DNA of 64,000 nt from NCBI RefSeq assembly GCF_013401555.1, contig NZ_CP058552.1, positions 868,001 through 932,000 on the forward strand, written 5' to 3'. The notes under the pieces are model-generated. The model was not told the origin of the DNA. It saw only the letters and a program-made list of their open reading frames with translations, and did not search any database. This stretch comes from Paenibacillus sp. E222 (lineage in GTDB: Bacteria > Bacillota > Bacilli > Paenibacillales > Paenibacillaceae). Of the stretch, positions 51,717 to 61,525 are shown in pieces (the stretch's first letter is position 1; every line of letters begins with the position of its first letter). Made by a program: the position numbers and the translations under genes.

Positions 51717-54052
51717 ATCCCGCTCAGATCATAATCGTAGTCCGCAACGATCAATACGTCCATATGTCTGGATAACCGCACCAGCCTGCTGACCACCGTG
51801 CCCTTTCCACGATAGCCGTTCAGCCACCAGACCCGTTTCGCTTGACCAACCACCAACTGTGTTGCTTTTTCCTCAGAAGCTTTACCCGCCAAAATACCTG
51901 GTACATCTCGCAGCCTCTGGCTATGATGAATATGAAATTTGCCGCCCAGTCGAACGGTCAGCTGTTCCAGCTCCTCCAACTGGCATTTCACTTCATCATT
52001 CATGGCTATGCCTACATGAACATGGTGCACATGCCAGACCGCCTTTAACCGGTAGGCTGTGCGGAACCCGCGGCGGATCAGCCGCTCCGCATGCTCATCA
52101 CTGCTTACGCAGACAAAGACTGCCTCCTGTCTGCGCCAGGGACCGCGAAGTGCACTTTTGCGCTCCTGTGATTCGAGGCGTTCATCCACATCATCGGCCA
52201 ATTCCCGCAGAGCTAGTTCCCGTAAGGCAATCAGATTGCCAATGCGAAAAAAATGACCAAGCGCTTGTTCCACCTTGGCTGCTGCATAGATTTTACCCTC
52301 CCGCATACGTTGCCGCAAGGCCTGAGGGGCAACATCGATAAGCTGGACCTCATCTGCCATTTGCAAAATTTGATCCGGCACGGTCTCTCTCACCCGAATT
52401 CCCGTAATATGCTCCACCGCATCGTTCAAACTTTCCAGGTGCTGCACATTCACAGTAGTGATGACAGAGATGCCCGCATCCAACAGGATCTGCACATCTT
52501 CGTAACGCTTTTGCCGTGTGCTGCCTGGGACATTCGTATGCGCAAGCTCATCCACTAATACCACCTCAGGACATAGACGAAGAATCGCTTCGGTATCCAT
52601 TTCCTCGAGCTGTACCCCCTGGTATACCCGCTGCTCGCGTGGAATGATGGATAGTTGGCCGATCTGTTCCACCGTCTCCGCCCGATTATGTGTCTCCAGC
52701 AAACCAATTCGTACGTCGATGCCTTTGCGGAGCAGATCATTGCCTTCCCGGAGCATCATATAGGTTTTCCCCACACCTGGCGCAGCACCAATGTATACCT
52801 TGAACTTGCCACGCCGAATCTGACCAATCTGTGCCTTCATCTCCTGCTCACTTAACCTGCGATATGTTGGCATCTCTGTGTCTGACAATCGGGTCGGAAG
52901 CACCCGCTCGCCCTCATGCTGTGCCCGATCCGCAAGCAGAAACAGATCGACACCCCGAACCCTGCGCAGCAAGGAATTAACAAATGATCCCCGCCACAGC
53001 TCCTGCCAGCGACTGTGTCGTGAGTGTCCCATAACAATACGTGTAATCTGATGCTGGACTGCGTAGCGTGCAAGCGTAGATGGAATGTTACGGCGGTGTA
53101 ACACAGGCAATTCCTCAAACTGTCCCCCGAATTTCTCCACCAGTTTGATCATGTTGCGACGAAAAACAGCAGCTTCCTTGGATAGCGGCTGCTTCATATT
53201 ACGAAAGGTTACGGCATGCAGATCTCCGTTTAATCTCTTCGCAATCTGCTGTCCCCGCCGAATATAGATAGACCCGTTCCAGTGATATTGGGTGGATACC
53301 AAAATGCGTTCCATGATGCCTGTCGTGACCGTAATTCCCATCTCTTCCCGGTGCTCACGCAGTGATTCGTTAACCCCTTCTGCGACAAGTCGAAGTGCCA
53401 GTTCACGCAAAATACCCAAGTTGCCATGCCGAAATACCGCTTCACCCTCGTGTCCCCGAAGATGTCCCTCCGCAAGGCGGCTTAAGACGGTTTCAGGAGT
53501 TACATCAATCAGCTTCACTTCATCGGCCAGTTCAAGGGTATCGGCAGGCACAGTATGCTCTGCCGCAATTCCTGTTAGCTGGCGTGCAAGCTCCGTATAT
53601 CCCTCCAGCTCATATACATTCACCGTTGTAATGACACTGATGTTGTGTCGCAGCAAATACTGAATGTCTTCCAGTCGGGTTGCATGACGTGCCCCTTTTC
53701 GGTTTCTATGAGCAAGTCCGTCAACGAGCACAACCTCCGGATTACGTACCAGCAGGGCATCCAGATTCAGATCCTTCATCTCCATGCCATCCTTCCAGCG
53801 AGACCAGTGAATACTTGGAATTCGCTCCAACTCGCCGAGCTGCTCCACGGTCTCCGGTCTTTGCATGGTCGACACAGCACAGATGACCACATCGATCCCC
53901 TGGTGGTGCAATGTGTTTCCTTCCCTGAGCATATGATACGTTTTGCCTGAACCGCTGACCGGACCGATATATATCTTCAAGGTGCCCTGCTGCAGCTTCG
54001 TGATCATCTTCAAGATGTCTTCCGGGGACTTCCGCTTGAAGCTGTCTTTCAT
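51713..54052 (-). CDS. KdpD N-terminal half with two tandem sensor-plus-USP modules
   Basis: The 779-residue cytoplasmic protein contains the KdpD sensor domain twice. The first (about 20-235) has Walker A GPVSGSGKT near 30-38 and VLVDGLAH. A universal-stress-like domain follows (about 245-380). The second (about 415-630) has GAAPGVGKTYMMLREGN near 422 and VLVDELAHTNVPGS, with a second USP-like part to the end. The first copy has lost the canonical Glu of DELAH (Gly here). No membrane helices are present. Normal KdpD has one such module fused to the kinase. I chose ATG 54052 with GGGGAG eight bases before it. Confidence 0.85.
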   Translation of the reverse strand: MKDSFKRKSPEDILKMITKLQQGTLKIYIGPVSGSGKTYHMLREGNTLHHQGIDVVICAVSTMQRPETVEQLGELERIPSIHWSRWKDGMEMKDLNLDALLVRNPEVVLVDGLAHRNRKGARHATRLEDIQYLLRHNISVITTVNVYELEGYTELARQLTGIAAEHTVPADTLELADEVKLIDVTPETVLSRLAEGHLRGHEGEAVFRHGNLGILRELALRLVAEGVNESLREHREEMGITVTTGIMERILVSTQYHWNGSIYIRRGQQIAKRLNGDLHAVTFRNMKQPLSKEAAVFRRNMIKLVEKFGGQFEELPVLHRRNIPSTLARYAVQHQITRIVMGHSRHSRWQELWRGSFVNSLLRRVRGVDLFLLADRAQHEGERVLPTRLSDTEMPTYRRLSEQEMKAQIGQIRRGKFKVYIGAAPGVGKTYMMLREGNDLLRKGIDVRIGLLETHNRAETVEQIGQLSIIPREQRVYQGVQLEEMDTEAILRLCPEVVLVDELAHTNVPGSTRQKRYEDVQILLDAGISVITTVNVQHLESLNDAVEHITGIRVRETVPDQILQMADEVQLIDVAPQALRQRMREGKIYAAAKVEQALGHFFRIGNLIALRELALRELADDVDERLESQERKSALRGPWRRQEAVFVCVSSDEHAERLIRRGFRTAYRLKAVWHVHHVHVGIAMNDEVKCQLEELEQLTVRLGGKFHIHHSQRLRDVPGILAGKASEEKATQLVVGQAKRVWWLNGYRGKGTVVSRLVRLSRHMDVLIVADYDYDLSGM

Positions 54053-54093
54053 CCTGTTCACTCCCCAAACATAATCTTTACTTAAAATGGAGA

Positions 54094-54123
54094 AAGCCCC
54101 TTCCGAGGCTCGGAAGAAGGCCT
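54094..54123 (-). other. Hairpin between kdpC and the kdpD genes
   Basis: TTCCG and CGGAA with flanking GCC/GGC pairs form a small hairpin, followed by TTTC on the minus strand. It may reduce read-through from kdpFABC into kdpDE. Confidence 0.4.
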
Positions 54124-54179
54124 GATACGAACAACCAAGGGAAGCTGCGTCCCCCGTGGATCTACTAATACAATGCCTT

Positions 54180-54740
54180 TTATTTCAGCTCAGCCGTTAA
54201 CGCCAGATTCAAAGCGGTCACATTCACACGCGGCTCACCGAAAATGCCCAGCTGTCGCCCTTGTGTATGTTCCTCCACGATCTTGGCAAGCTCTTGCTCA
54301 CCAAGACCCGTTGCCTGGCTAATCCGCGGAATCTGTGCTTTTGCCGCTTCCGGTGACAGATCCGGGTCAAGACCGGAACCGGAACCGGTCACGAGATCCG
54401 CAGGAATGTGCTGCAAGCCCGGATTCTCTTGCTTGAGCTGAGCCACCTTTTCCTTCATTTCAACCATATACGCCTCCGAGGCCACGGCGCGATTAGAACC
54501 TGCCGAAGCAGTTCCATCATAATTGGCGTTCGATGCCCGGGGCTGGAACAGCCCCGGCGATTTCACTTCCTGCGCCAGCAGCGACGAACCAATGGTTTTC
54601 CCGTCAGCTGTGATCAGACTGCCGTTCGCCTGATCGGAGAAGAGCAGCTGTGCCACTCCGGTTGTAGCCAGCGGATAGATGACACCGCAAATCAGCATAA
54701 GCACGACAGACAACCGAATCGCGGGCAGTACCTGTTTCAT
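54180..54740 (-). CDS. kdpC: Potassium-transporting ATPase subunit C
   Basis: KdpC is the single-helix outside subunit that helps potassium binding in the KdpFABC complex. The 186-residue protein has an N-terminal helix (AIRLSVVLMLICGVIYPLAT near 7-26) and conserved segments GSSLLAQEVKSPGLFQPR and VTGSGSGLDPDLSPEAAKAQ. I chose ATG 54740, with AGGA ten bases before it, and not the GTG at 54749. A gap of 224 bases separates it from kdpB, unlike the compact layout usual in kdp operons. Confidence 0.93.
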   Translation of the reverse strand: MKQVLPAIRLSVVLMLICGVIYPLATTGVAQLLFSDQANGSLITADGKTIGSSLLAQEVKSPGLFQPRASNANYDGTASAGSNRAVASEAYMVEMKEKVAQLKQENPGLQHIPADLVTGSGSGLDPDLSPEAAKAQIPRISQATGLGEQELAKIVEEHTQGRQLGIFGEPRVNVTALNLALTAELK

Positions 54741-54964
54741 ATGAATCACATCCTGAATTTATTATTAGTTAAATTTAACAAATGATTCTACACTAGACCA
54801 CTTCGCGGTCAGAACAACCTTTCGATCGCTGTTATCCCCAGATTTTTTTGATTCCCTTTCCCAAGGGATAAAATCCGGGAATAAAGGCGAACGCTACGCT
54901 TCTCCAGTTTTGTTCTGCCCTCTACGTTTTCGTGTAAATGTTATTCAAATCTAGTGTTAAAACC
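54741..54964 (-). other. Unusually long kdpB-kdpC gap
   Basis: About 220 bases without an ORF lie between genes that normally touch or overlap. I see several short inverted repeats (TCCCTTGGGAAAGGGA; GACCGCGAAGTGGTC on the minus strand) and an AT-rich block just before kdpC, but no clear promoter. Confidence 0.5.
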
Positions 54965-57109
54965 TCATACCAAATGAAGCCCCGACAGCACCAGATCAAT
55001 CAGCTTAATTCCGATAAACGGTACGATTACACCGCCCACACCATAGATGAACACATTCCGTCCAAGCAGCCGTTCCGCGGACATGGCCCGATACTTCACA
55101 CCCCGCATGGCGATTGGGATGAGCAGCGGGATAATGATAGCGTTGAAGATGAGCGCTGACAGAATCGCGGACTGCGGTGAAGCGAGGTTCATAATATTGA
55201 GTGCCTGAAGCTGCGGCATGGCCAGAATAAACATGGCCGGAATGATGGCGAAATACTTGGCAATATCATTGGATATCGAAAATGTCGTCAGTGCACCGCG
55301 GGTAATGAGCAGTTGCTTGCCAATGGAGACCACCGACAATAGCTTGGTCGGGTCAGAATCCAGATCGATCATGTTGGCCGCTTCCTTGGCCGCCATGGTG
55401 CCCGAATTCATCGCCAGGCCTACATCGGCCTGCGCCAGAGCAGGAGCATCGTTGGTGCCGTCGCCGGTCATGGCGACGAGCTTGCCCTCCTGCTGCTCTT
55501 TTTTGATCGCGGTAATCTTGTCTTCCGGCTTGGCCTCGGCAATAAAATCATCCACACCCGCTTCCAGCGCAATGGTCGCCGCTGTCAGGGGATTATCCCC
55601 TGTACACATGATCGTCTTGATACCCATGGCTCGCATCTCCGCAAACTTCTCTTTCAGTCCCGGCTTCACTGTATCTTTCAGATAGATCACACCATAAATC
55701 TGGTCATCAATCGCAACAGCAAGCGGTGTACCCCCAGCCTTTGCAATTCGGTTCGCAATATCGTCCAAATCGCCGGGTATCCGTCCCCCACGGGAGGAAA
55801 TATGGCGTTTGATCGCATCTACCGCACCTTTGCGGATCTGCTTCCCACCGCTTAGATTCAGACCCGACATCCGGGTCTCTGCGGTGAAGTTCACATGTTC
55901 TGCATCTGCATATTCCGTCTCCGACCAGTTCTCGCCCTGCTTGCCAGCCAATTCAACGACCGAGCGCCCCTCTGGTGTCTCATCCACTACGGAAGCTTGC
56001 AGCGCCGCCCGAGTCATCTCTTGTGCAGATACGCCCTGAACGGGAATAAACTCCGAAGCCATGCGGTTGCCGTACGTAATTGTTCCGGTTTTGTCCAGGA
56101 TCAGTGTATCAATATCGCCTGCCGCTTCCACCGCTTTACCCGACATGGCGAGTACGTTGAACTGCGTGACACGGTCCATGCCCGCAATACCGATCGCGGA
56201 TAACAGACCGCCAATCGTCGTAGGAATCAGACAGACAAGCAGTGCGATAAGCGTAGCCAGATCGAGTCGAATGCCCAAATAGTTCGCCATTGGTACCATG
56301 GTCATGATGACAATCAGGAATATCAGTGTCAACACGGCGAGCAGTGTTGTCAGCGCAATCTCATTCGGTGTTTTCTGGCGCTGTGCGCCTTCAACGAGTG
56401 AGATCATTCGGTCGAGGAACGACTCCCCCGGATCGGTCTGCACACGCATCACGATATAGTCGGAAGTAACCCGCGTACCTCCCGTAACGGAGGAGAAGTC
56501 GCCGCCCGCCTCCTTGATCACGGGAGCCGACTCCCCCGTAATGGCGGACTCGTCGATAGAGGCCAGCCCTTCAATAATCTCACCGTCCGTGGGAATCAGT
56601 TCGCCTGCTTCTACACGGACGATATCTCCTTTTTTCAACTGGGTCGAAGATACTTGCTTGATGGTTCCGTCTTTCTGTACCAGCTTCGCCGTGGTGTCGG
56701 ATTTCGTCTTACGCAGCGTGTCCGCCTGAGCTTTGCCCCGTCCCTCTGCCAGTGCTTCAGCAAAGTTGGCAAACAGCAACGTGAACAACAGGATGAGAAA
56801 CACCGCAATGTTGTACCCTCGCCCTGCCTCGGATGCAACAAAGAAATCCGGATTGATACATAACAGCAATGTGATGAGTGTGCCGACTTCGACGATAAAC
56901 ATCACCGGATTTTTGATCATGACGACCGGGTTCAGCTTCTTGAAGGCATCCAGAGATGCCTGGAGCAGAATGTCCCGACTTAATGTTTTGGTTCTTTTGG
57001 GCGTACCGGGATCCGTACCCGTACCTCTCGTTCCTTTACCCTGGGTTCTGATCGTGCCTCTGTCTAATCCTTTCACCGTCTGCTCCTTCTTTCGTTCTAC
57101 AACATTCAT
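54965..57109 (-). CDS. kdpB: Potassium-transporting ATPase subunit B
   Basis: KdpB is the P-type ATPase that powers high-affinity potassium uptake. The 714-residue membrane protein shows the phosphorylation motif [12 protein letters not shown] near residue 339, [20 protein letters not shown] in the actuator region, and the hinge motif [18 protein letters not shown]. The C-terminal helices fit the family. I chose ATG 57109 with GGAGGTGG before it; its N-terminus is charged and Arg/Lys/Thr-rich, a little longer than in E. coli. It follows kdpA by 81 bases. Confidence 0.95.
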   Translation of the reverse strand: MNVVERKKEQTVKGLDRGTIRTQGKGTRGTGTDPGTPKRTKTLSRDILLQASLDAFKKLNPVVMIKNPVMFIVEVGTLITLLLCINPDFFVASEAGRGYNIAVFLILLFTLLFANFAEALAEGRGKAQADTLRKTKSDTTAKLVQKDGTIKQVSSTQLKKGDIVRVEAGELIPTDGEIIEGLASIDESAITGESAPVIKEAGGDFSSVTGGTRVTSDYIVMRVQTDPGESFLDRMISLVEGAQRQKTPNEIALTTLLAVLTLIFLIVIMTMVPMANYLGIRLDLATLIALLVCLIPTTIGGLLSAIGIAGMDRVTQFNVLAMSGKAVEAAGDIDTLILDKTGTITYGNRMASEFIPVQGVSAQEMTRAALQASVVDETPEGRSVVELAGKQGENWSETEYADAEHVNFTAETRMSGLNLSGGKQIRKGAVDAIKRHISSRGGRIPGDLDDIANRIAKAGGTPLAVAIDDQIYGVIYLKDTVKPGLKEKFAEMRAMGIKTIMCTGDNPLTAATIALEAGVDDFIAEAKPEDKITAIKKEQQEGKLVAMTGDGTNDAPALAQADVGLAMNSGTMAAKEAANMIDLDSDPTKLLSVVSIGKQLLITRGALTTFSISNDIAKYFAIIPAMFILAMPQLQALNIMNLASPQSAILSALIFNAIIIPLLIPIAMRGVKYRAMSAERLLGRNVFIYGVGGVIVPFIGIKLIDLVLSGLHLV

Positions 57110-57190
57110 TGTGATAATCCACCTCCGCACTTTACGTCCTTGCTCCTATTCCCATATCCGATCACTGTACCATTCATATTGGACCTTCCA

Positions 57191-58870
57191 TCATCGGATC
57201 ATCGCCAAATGTTCTGCAATCGGTCCAAGCGCCAGTGATGGGAAGAACGTCAACGCCCCAACGACCACAATCATCATCACCAGAATACCTGCAAAAAGAG
57301 GCGTATGCGTACGCAGTGTACCCGTTGTTACGGGAACCACTCGTTTGGTGGCTAATGATCCGGCAATGGCGAGCATCGCGATCATGGAAATATATCTTCC
57401 GAGCAGCATCACCACACCAATGGCGATGTTGTAAAAGTCCGTGTTGGCATTCAGCCCGGCAAACGCCGATCCATTATTGGCAGCCCCGGATGCAAAGGCA
57501 TATAGCACCTCGGTCAGACCATGCATGCCTGAATTCGAAATTGAAGCGACAGACTCAGGACGCATAAGCGCCAGCGCGGTCGGAGCCAGAATAATCAAAG
57601 GATGAACCAGCAGCGCGATAGATGCGAGCTTCACTTCCTTGCCCTCAATTTTTTTGCCCAGAAATTCAGGGGTCCGCCCAACCATCAGCCCACAGATAAA
57701 CACGGCCAGAATCACATAGAGCAACCCGTTGAGCAAACCTACCCCTTTACCGCCGAATACGTTGTTGAGCATCATCTCCGCCAGTGCAATCATGCCACCA
57801 AGCGGGGTGAGCGACTCATGCATATTGTTCACTGACCCGGTTGTGGCTGCTGTAGTCACCGCTGTGAAAAGTGCGGATTCGGATACTCCGAACCTGACCT
57901 CCTTACCTTCCATATTGCCTTGGATTCCCACCGCATCCAGCGCTGGCACACCGCGATATTCGGAAACAAATACCGTGGTCAGCATCACGAGGAAAAGTAA
58001 ACTCATGGCCGCAAACAGCGTCCAGCCCTGCTTCCGGTTGTTCACCATGATGCCGAAGGCGTAAACCAGCGCCGTAGGCAGCAGCATCATGCAGACAATA
58101 TGCACGAGGTTCGACAACGCCGTAGGGTTCTCAAATGGATGCGCGGCGTTGGTTCCGAACCAGCCTCCACCATTGGTACCCAAGTGTTTGATCGACTCCA
58201 ACGAAGCGACCAATCCGCGGCTAATCGTCTGCTGCGCCCCATCCAGCGTGGTCGCGTTCACCGATCCCGCCAGTGTCTGCGGCACACCCTGGAATATGAG
58301 GAACAACGCCACAATGAAGCTCAGCGGCAAAAAGATTCTCGTAATCGACCGTACCACGTCGACGTAGAAGTTCCCCAGTTCATCCCGTCGGCCCACCAGG
58401 CCGCGAATGAAGGCAATAGCGACCGCAAAGCCGGTCGCGGCTGAGGTGAACATTGGAAACGTCACTGCCAGCATCTGTGACAGATACGACAGGGCGTTCT
58501 CGCCCGTGTAAGACTGCCAGTTCGTGTTGGTCATGAACGATGCAGCTGTATTAAAAGCCTGTGCCGCAGGCATATTGCCAATGCCATCCGGGTTGAGCGG
58601 CAGATACTTTTGCAACCGCAGCACCAGAAACATCAATAACAGCATGACGAAGTTCGAAATGAGCACGGCTGACAGGTACTTTTTCCAACCCATCGACTCG
58701 TTCTCCTTCACCCCCATCAATCGATACAGCAATCGCTCAGGCCCACCAAATATCCGATCCAGTCCTGTTCGTTTGCCGTCAAACACCTTCACCAGATAAC
58801 TCCCCACTGGCTTCACCAGTAGTATGATGATCAGCAGCGTCACCGCCACTTGTAATAAACCGCTACTCAT
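57191..58870 (-). CDS. kdpA: Potassium-transporting ATPase subunit A
   Basis: KdpA forms the potassium-selective channel part of the pump. The 559-residue length is normal and about ten helices are predicted. Selectivity-filter-type loops are seen: NTNWQSYTGENALS near 115-128, SIKHLGTNGGGWFGTNAAHP near 229-248, TTAATTGSVNNMHESLTPLG and SGAANNGSAFAGLNANT near 463-479. GGGAGG lies ten bases before the ATG. It is preceded closely by kdpF. Confidence 0.95.
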   Translation of the reverse strand: MSSGLLQVAVTLLIIILLVKPVGSYLVKVFDGKRTGLDRIFGGPERLLYRLMGVKENESMGWKKYLSAVLISNFVMLLLMFLVLRLQKYLPLNPDGIGNMPAAQAFNTAASFMTNTNWQSYTGENALSYLSQMLAVTFPMFTSAATGFAVAIAFIRGLVGRRDELGNFYVDVVRSITRIFLPLSFIVALFLIFQGVPQTLAGSVNATTLDGAQQTISRGLVASLESIKHLGTNGGGWFGTNAAHPFENPTALSNLVHIVCMMLLPTALVYAFGIMVNNRKQGWTLFAAMSLLFLVMLTTVFVSEYRGVPALDAVGIQGNMEGKEVRFGVSESALFTAVTTAATTGSVNNMHESLTPLGGMIALAEMMLNNVFGGKGVGLLNGLLYVILAVFICGLMVGRTPEFLGKKIEGKEVKLASIALLVHPLIILAPTALALMRPESVASISNSGMHGLTEVLYAFASGAANNGSAFAGLNANTDFYNIAIGVVMLLGRYISMIAMLAIAGSLATKRVVPVTTGTLRTHTPLFAGILVMMIVVVGALTFFPSLALGPIAEHLAMIR

Positions 58871-58933
58871 ATCCGCATTTCCTCCCTAAAATCGACGATC
58901 CAAGTGCTTCTGGTTTCGTGCCCCAAACGACCA

Positions 58934-59011
58934 TCAGAATTTCTCCGGCCTCACCAGCACGTAACCTAGATAGACTACCAGTGCGAGCACAATCATGCCG
59001 ATGACGATCAT
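58934..59011 (-). CDS. kdpF: KdpF-like small subunit (25 aa)
   Basis: A 25-residue single-helix peptide is encoded from the ATG at 59009-59011 to the TGA at 58934-58936. It has IVLALVVYLGYVLVRPEKF at its C-terminus, the shape and YxxYxLxxPExF ending of KdpF, which stabilises the KdpABC complex. AGGGGAG lies seven bases before the start. It sits 63 bases before kdpA on the same strand, which supports the call. Confidence 0.88.
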   Translation of the reverse strand: MIVIGMIVLALVVYLGYVLVRPEKF

Positions 59012-59041
59012 ACGGCTTCTCCCCTTTCATGCCCTATGCAT

Positions 59042-59128
59042 TCATGCTTTCTCACAAAATTTCACAAATCCCCAGAACACCACAAACAACAACACAACCA
59101 GCCCAATGATCGTGGCATCATTCACCAT
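59042..59128 (-). CDS. Second small membrane peptide of the kdp operon (28 aa)
   Basis: The frame from ATG (59126-59128) to TGA (59042-59044) encodes a 28-residue peptide with one helix (TIIGLVVLLFVVFWGFVKFC). GGGAGGGGAG lies just before the start, so it is probably translated. It is encoded 30 bases before kdpF. Similar short peptides with a WGFVxxCE-like end are seen before kdpF in other bacteria, as I recall. The function is unknown, and a role as an extra small subunit of the pump is inference. Confidence 0.7.
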   Translation of the reverse strand: MVNDATIIGLVVLLFVVFWGFVKFCEKA

Positions 59129-59235
59129 GTGCTCCCCTCCCTCTCTCTACCGTTCTTGCAACCTTCTACATATGAAATCGTAATACGAAACGCTGTAAAA
59201 AGGGGGTAAAGAAATACCCGCCAAGGTGTAAAAAT

Positions 59236-59286
59236 AGCGTAAAAAAGACCCGCTCCCCTCAGCGATCAGCTGAAAGAAACAGGTCT
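59236..59286 (-). terminator. Terminator between the ImmA-type gene and kdp
   Basis: On the minus strand AGACC and GGTCT, with an inner TCAGC/GCTGA stem, are followed by TTTTTT. It lies about 140 bases after the ImmA gene and about 110 before the kdp operon. Confidence 0.7.
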
Positions 59287-59427
59287 ATGTGCATTTTTAT
59301 ATCGAACAATCCATTACCTATTAGGATGTGTCTTCAAATTCAACAAGCTTAACGTTGACGGAGGTTATCATCTAAAAAGAGGTCTTGGTGTCCAAGCCGC
59401 TGTTCCCTGGCTAAAGGGTAGTCCATT

Positions 59428-60624
59428 TTAAGAACTACGTGTGGGCATTTCCCTAACATTTTGAGTGTTAGTTTCGCGTTTGCTCATCATGTACTTATTA
59501 AAAAAATCAGTGCTTATCCCTGTCATATGATGAAAAAAGGACGTCTCCACTTTCCAATCTTCCTCAATCATATAACGAATATCCACAAGACCTTTCTTGG
59601 AGATCAGGTCAATAATGGTTTTGATTCGCATCGGTTTTTGCAGTGGTATCGTATGGTCGAAAGGTTCTTTTTCCAGATATCCTCTTCGGTGCATCGCCGC
59701 ATAGAAATTACGATGATCCTTTGCCTCCATCATACCTAAATGCGCAGCTCTGTATCCCAATACTTGTAGTGAGGTCTTCCATTTCTTTTTCAAATCGAGA
59801 TACTGATCTGGATTCGTCTTATAAGAGATGTCATTCATATCCGATGAGAACTCTTCCTCAGGTAATAAAAAGGCACCCGCAAACAAATTGGCTTCATTCT
59901 CAATTAATTTGTGTTCTTTTCGATCCAGATTGGCGAACTCAAGACGGTAATGAAGCAGCAAATGGCCAAGCTCATGCGCAATATCGAAGTTCCTGCGAAC
60001 CGCTGACCGTTTGATGTTGCCCAGTATGATAAACGGACGATCGTTCCGCGTCCAAAGGCTGTACGCATCAATTTCCTCACCAATCGCTTTCTCAAAAACG
60101 TACACACCGCTTTTTTCAATCCAGAACATGAGGTTCTCATTCGTAGAAGGCTCCAAATTAAGTCGTTGCCTCGCAAGTTGTGCAACATAATGGATCTGAG
60201 TCGAACGATCATCGTCTGAATGATTCATATATGCAATAGCCTCTTCCCGCAGCTTGATAATATTCAGCGTAGGAAGGCTAATCTGAGCGGTAATATAGTT
60301 GATGAATGTATCCAGATATTCTACGTGTTTTGCTTCTGTCTGTGTCTTGGAAATCACATTCAACACCTTTGAACGATAGGCAATATTCATGACATTAATA
60401 TTGGCAGAGTTATTATGCTCTGCAAGCATATCCTTTGCATAAAAATACTTGCTTTTCACACTGAAAATGCGTTTTAACTCGTTCACGATTGGTACTTTGG
60501 GAGAGGTATACGCATTTTCATATTGCCAGACTGCTTGTTCTGTCACACCTAACAGTTCGGAGAGCTGTTTTCTAGAATACCCGTGCATGATCCGCAAATT
60601 GGTCAGATTTTCACCAACGAACAC
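59428..60624 (-). CDS. XRE-family regulator fused to ImmA/IrrE metalloprotease
   Basis: The 398-residue protein has an N-terminal XRE helix-turn-helix (RKQLSELLGVTEQAVWQYEN near 18-37) and a later zinc-protease-like domain with HELGH (in DIAHELGHLLLHY near 213-225) and LFAGAFLLPEEEF. Proteins of this type act as antitoxin-like regulators in Xre-COG2856 toxin-antitoxin modules, or cleave a partner repressor to trigger phage or mobile-element genes. The start is GTG with AGGAGG seven bases before it. It is encoded 31 bases after the 252-residue partner gene, so the two are an operon. Confidence 0.88.
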   Translation of the reverse strand: MFVGENLTNLRIMHGYSRKQLSELLGVTEQAVWQYENAYTSPKVPIVNELKRIFSVKSKYFYAKDMLAEHNNSANINVMNIAYRSKVLNVISKTQTEAKHVEYLDTFINYITAQISLPTLNIIKLREEAIAYMNHSDDDRSTQIHYVAQLARQRLNLEPSTNENLMFWIEKSGVYVFEKAIGEEIDAYSLWTRNDRPFIILGNIKRSAVRRNFDIAHELGHLLLHYRLEFANLDRKEHKLIENEANLFAGAFLLPEEEFSSDMNDISYKTNPDQYLDLKKKWKTSLQVLGYRAAHLGMMEAKDHRNFYAAMHRRGYLEKEPFDHTIPLQKPMRIKTIIDLISKKGLVDIRYMIEEDWKVETSFFHHMTGISTDFFNKYMMSKRETNTQNVREMPTRSS

Positions 60625-60655
60625 GCTGCTCCCTCCTTACTGAACTACCGGGGGA

Positions 60656-61414
60656 TTATCCCCATTGTTCTTCTTCCAAAATTTGAATATCGTATGCTGC
60701 CGGGTCGACGATATCCTCCATGTCTGGTGCAAGGACCTCGCGGTCACTATCATTCAACTCTGCACCTGAGATACGATCGGATAAATCTTCTATAAAATAG
60801 GCTATATTATCATGCGGATTGGGCAGATAATGTTGAATCCTAGAAATTTGAAATGCTTCATCAATAGCATAAGTGAGTATATGGAATTCATTATACGTAG
60901 AAGCAAAATGTTCAAGTTCTTCTTTCACACGACTGACCTGACTTTCTGGAATAGGTAAACAAAGTTGCTCCACTCTCTCGAACTTAGCTTGCCCAGTAGA
61001 GGAGGGTTGGGTTAAGGAGAATTCCAAGTCTTTATTAATCTTGGAAAGATCATGTAGATACGTACGTAAAGCACCCTTGTTGTCACCACCCGTAGGCAGC
61101 TTAGCTCTGGAAAAACTATATTCATTAAAATAAACAGCATTCTTAATCAGAAATATTACTTTTGAATCTTCGTGTGTAAACTGAAGGTAATCCCAAGTTA
61201 AACCTGCTTTGGATTTTTTGTGAGTGAATCCTTGTTCAACACAAAAATCTGCGATTTTACTTTCAATAAAGTTACCTTTAGTCCAGGCAAACGCTGAACT
61301 AATCTTCATGTTCTTTTTCCGATCTTTACGGTGCTCAATATAGTCACGGTATCCTTCAACAATAGCATCAACAATCATCTGACTATGTTCCGACTTGAAC
61401 TTATATTGTTCCAT
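60656..61414 (-). CDS. Partner of the ImmA-type protein, unknown function (DUF5986-like)
   Basis: The 252-residue soluble protein has a basic N-terminal half (DYIEHRKDRKKNMKISSAF) and an acidic C-terminus (ELNDSDREVLAPDMEDIVDP). The ending resembles, in my memory, DUF5986 proteins that are encoded beside ImmA/XRE proteins, but this was not searched. No known catalytic motif is visible. I chose ATG 61414, since CGGAG lies eight bases before it. The pair could be a toxin-antitoxin or a regulated stress module. It has no transposase or integrase nearby. Confidence 0.6.
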   Translation of the reverse strand: MEQYKFKSEHSQMIVDAIVEGYRDYIEHRKDRKKNMKISSAFAWTKGNFIESKIADFCVEQGFTHKKSKAGLTWDYLQFTHEDSKVIFLIKNAVYFNEYSFSRAKLPTGGDNKGALRTYLHDLSKINKDLEFSLTQPSSTGQAKFERVEQLCLPIPESQVSRVKEELEHFASTYNEFHILTYAIDEAFQISRIQHYLPNPHDNIAYFIEDLSDRISGAELNDSDREVLAPDMEDIVDPAAYDIQILEEEQWG

Positions 61415-61525
61415 ATGGATCACTCCGATTCAGAAATATGAAGGCCATTTATATTTTAATCGAATTTCACATGTAAGGATATGATTTTTTTTGTTATTTT
61501 TAAAGTGGAAGTGATTTCAATGCCC

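Noticed and set aside
59129..59427. Possible c-di-AMP (ydaO-type) riboswitch before the kdp operon
   Set aside because: I looked for the conserved ydaO core and did not see it. Only a terminator-like hairpin is present.
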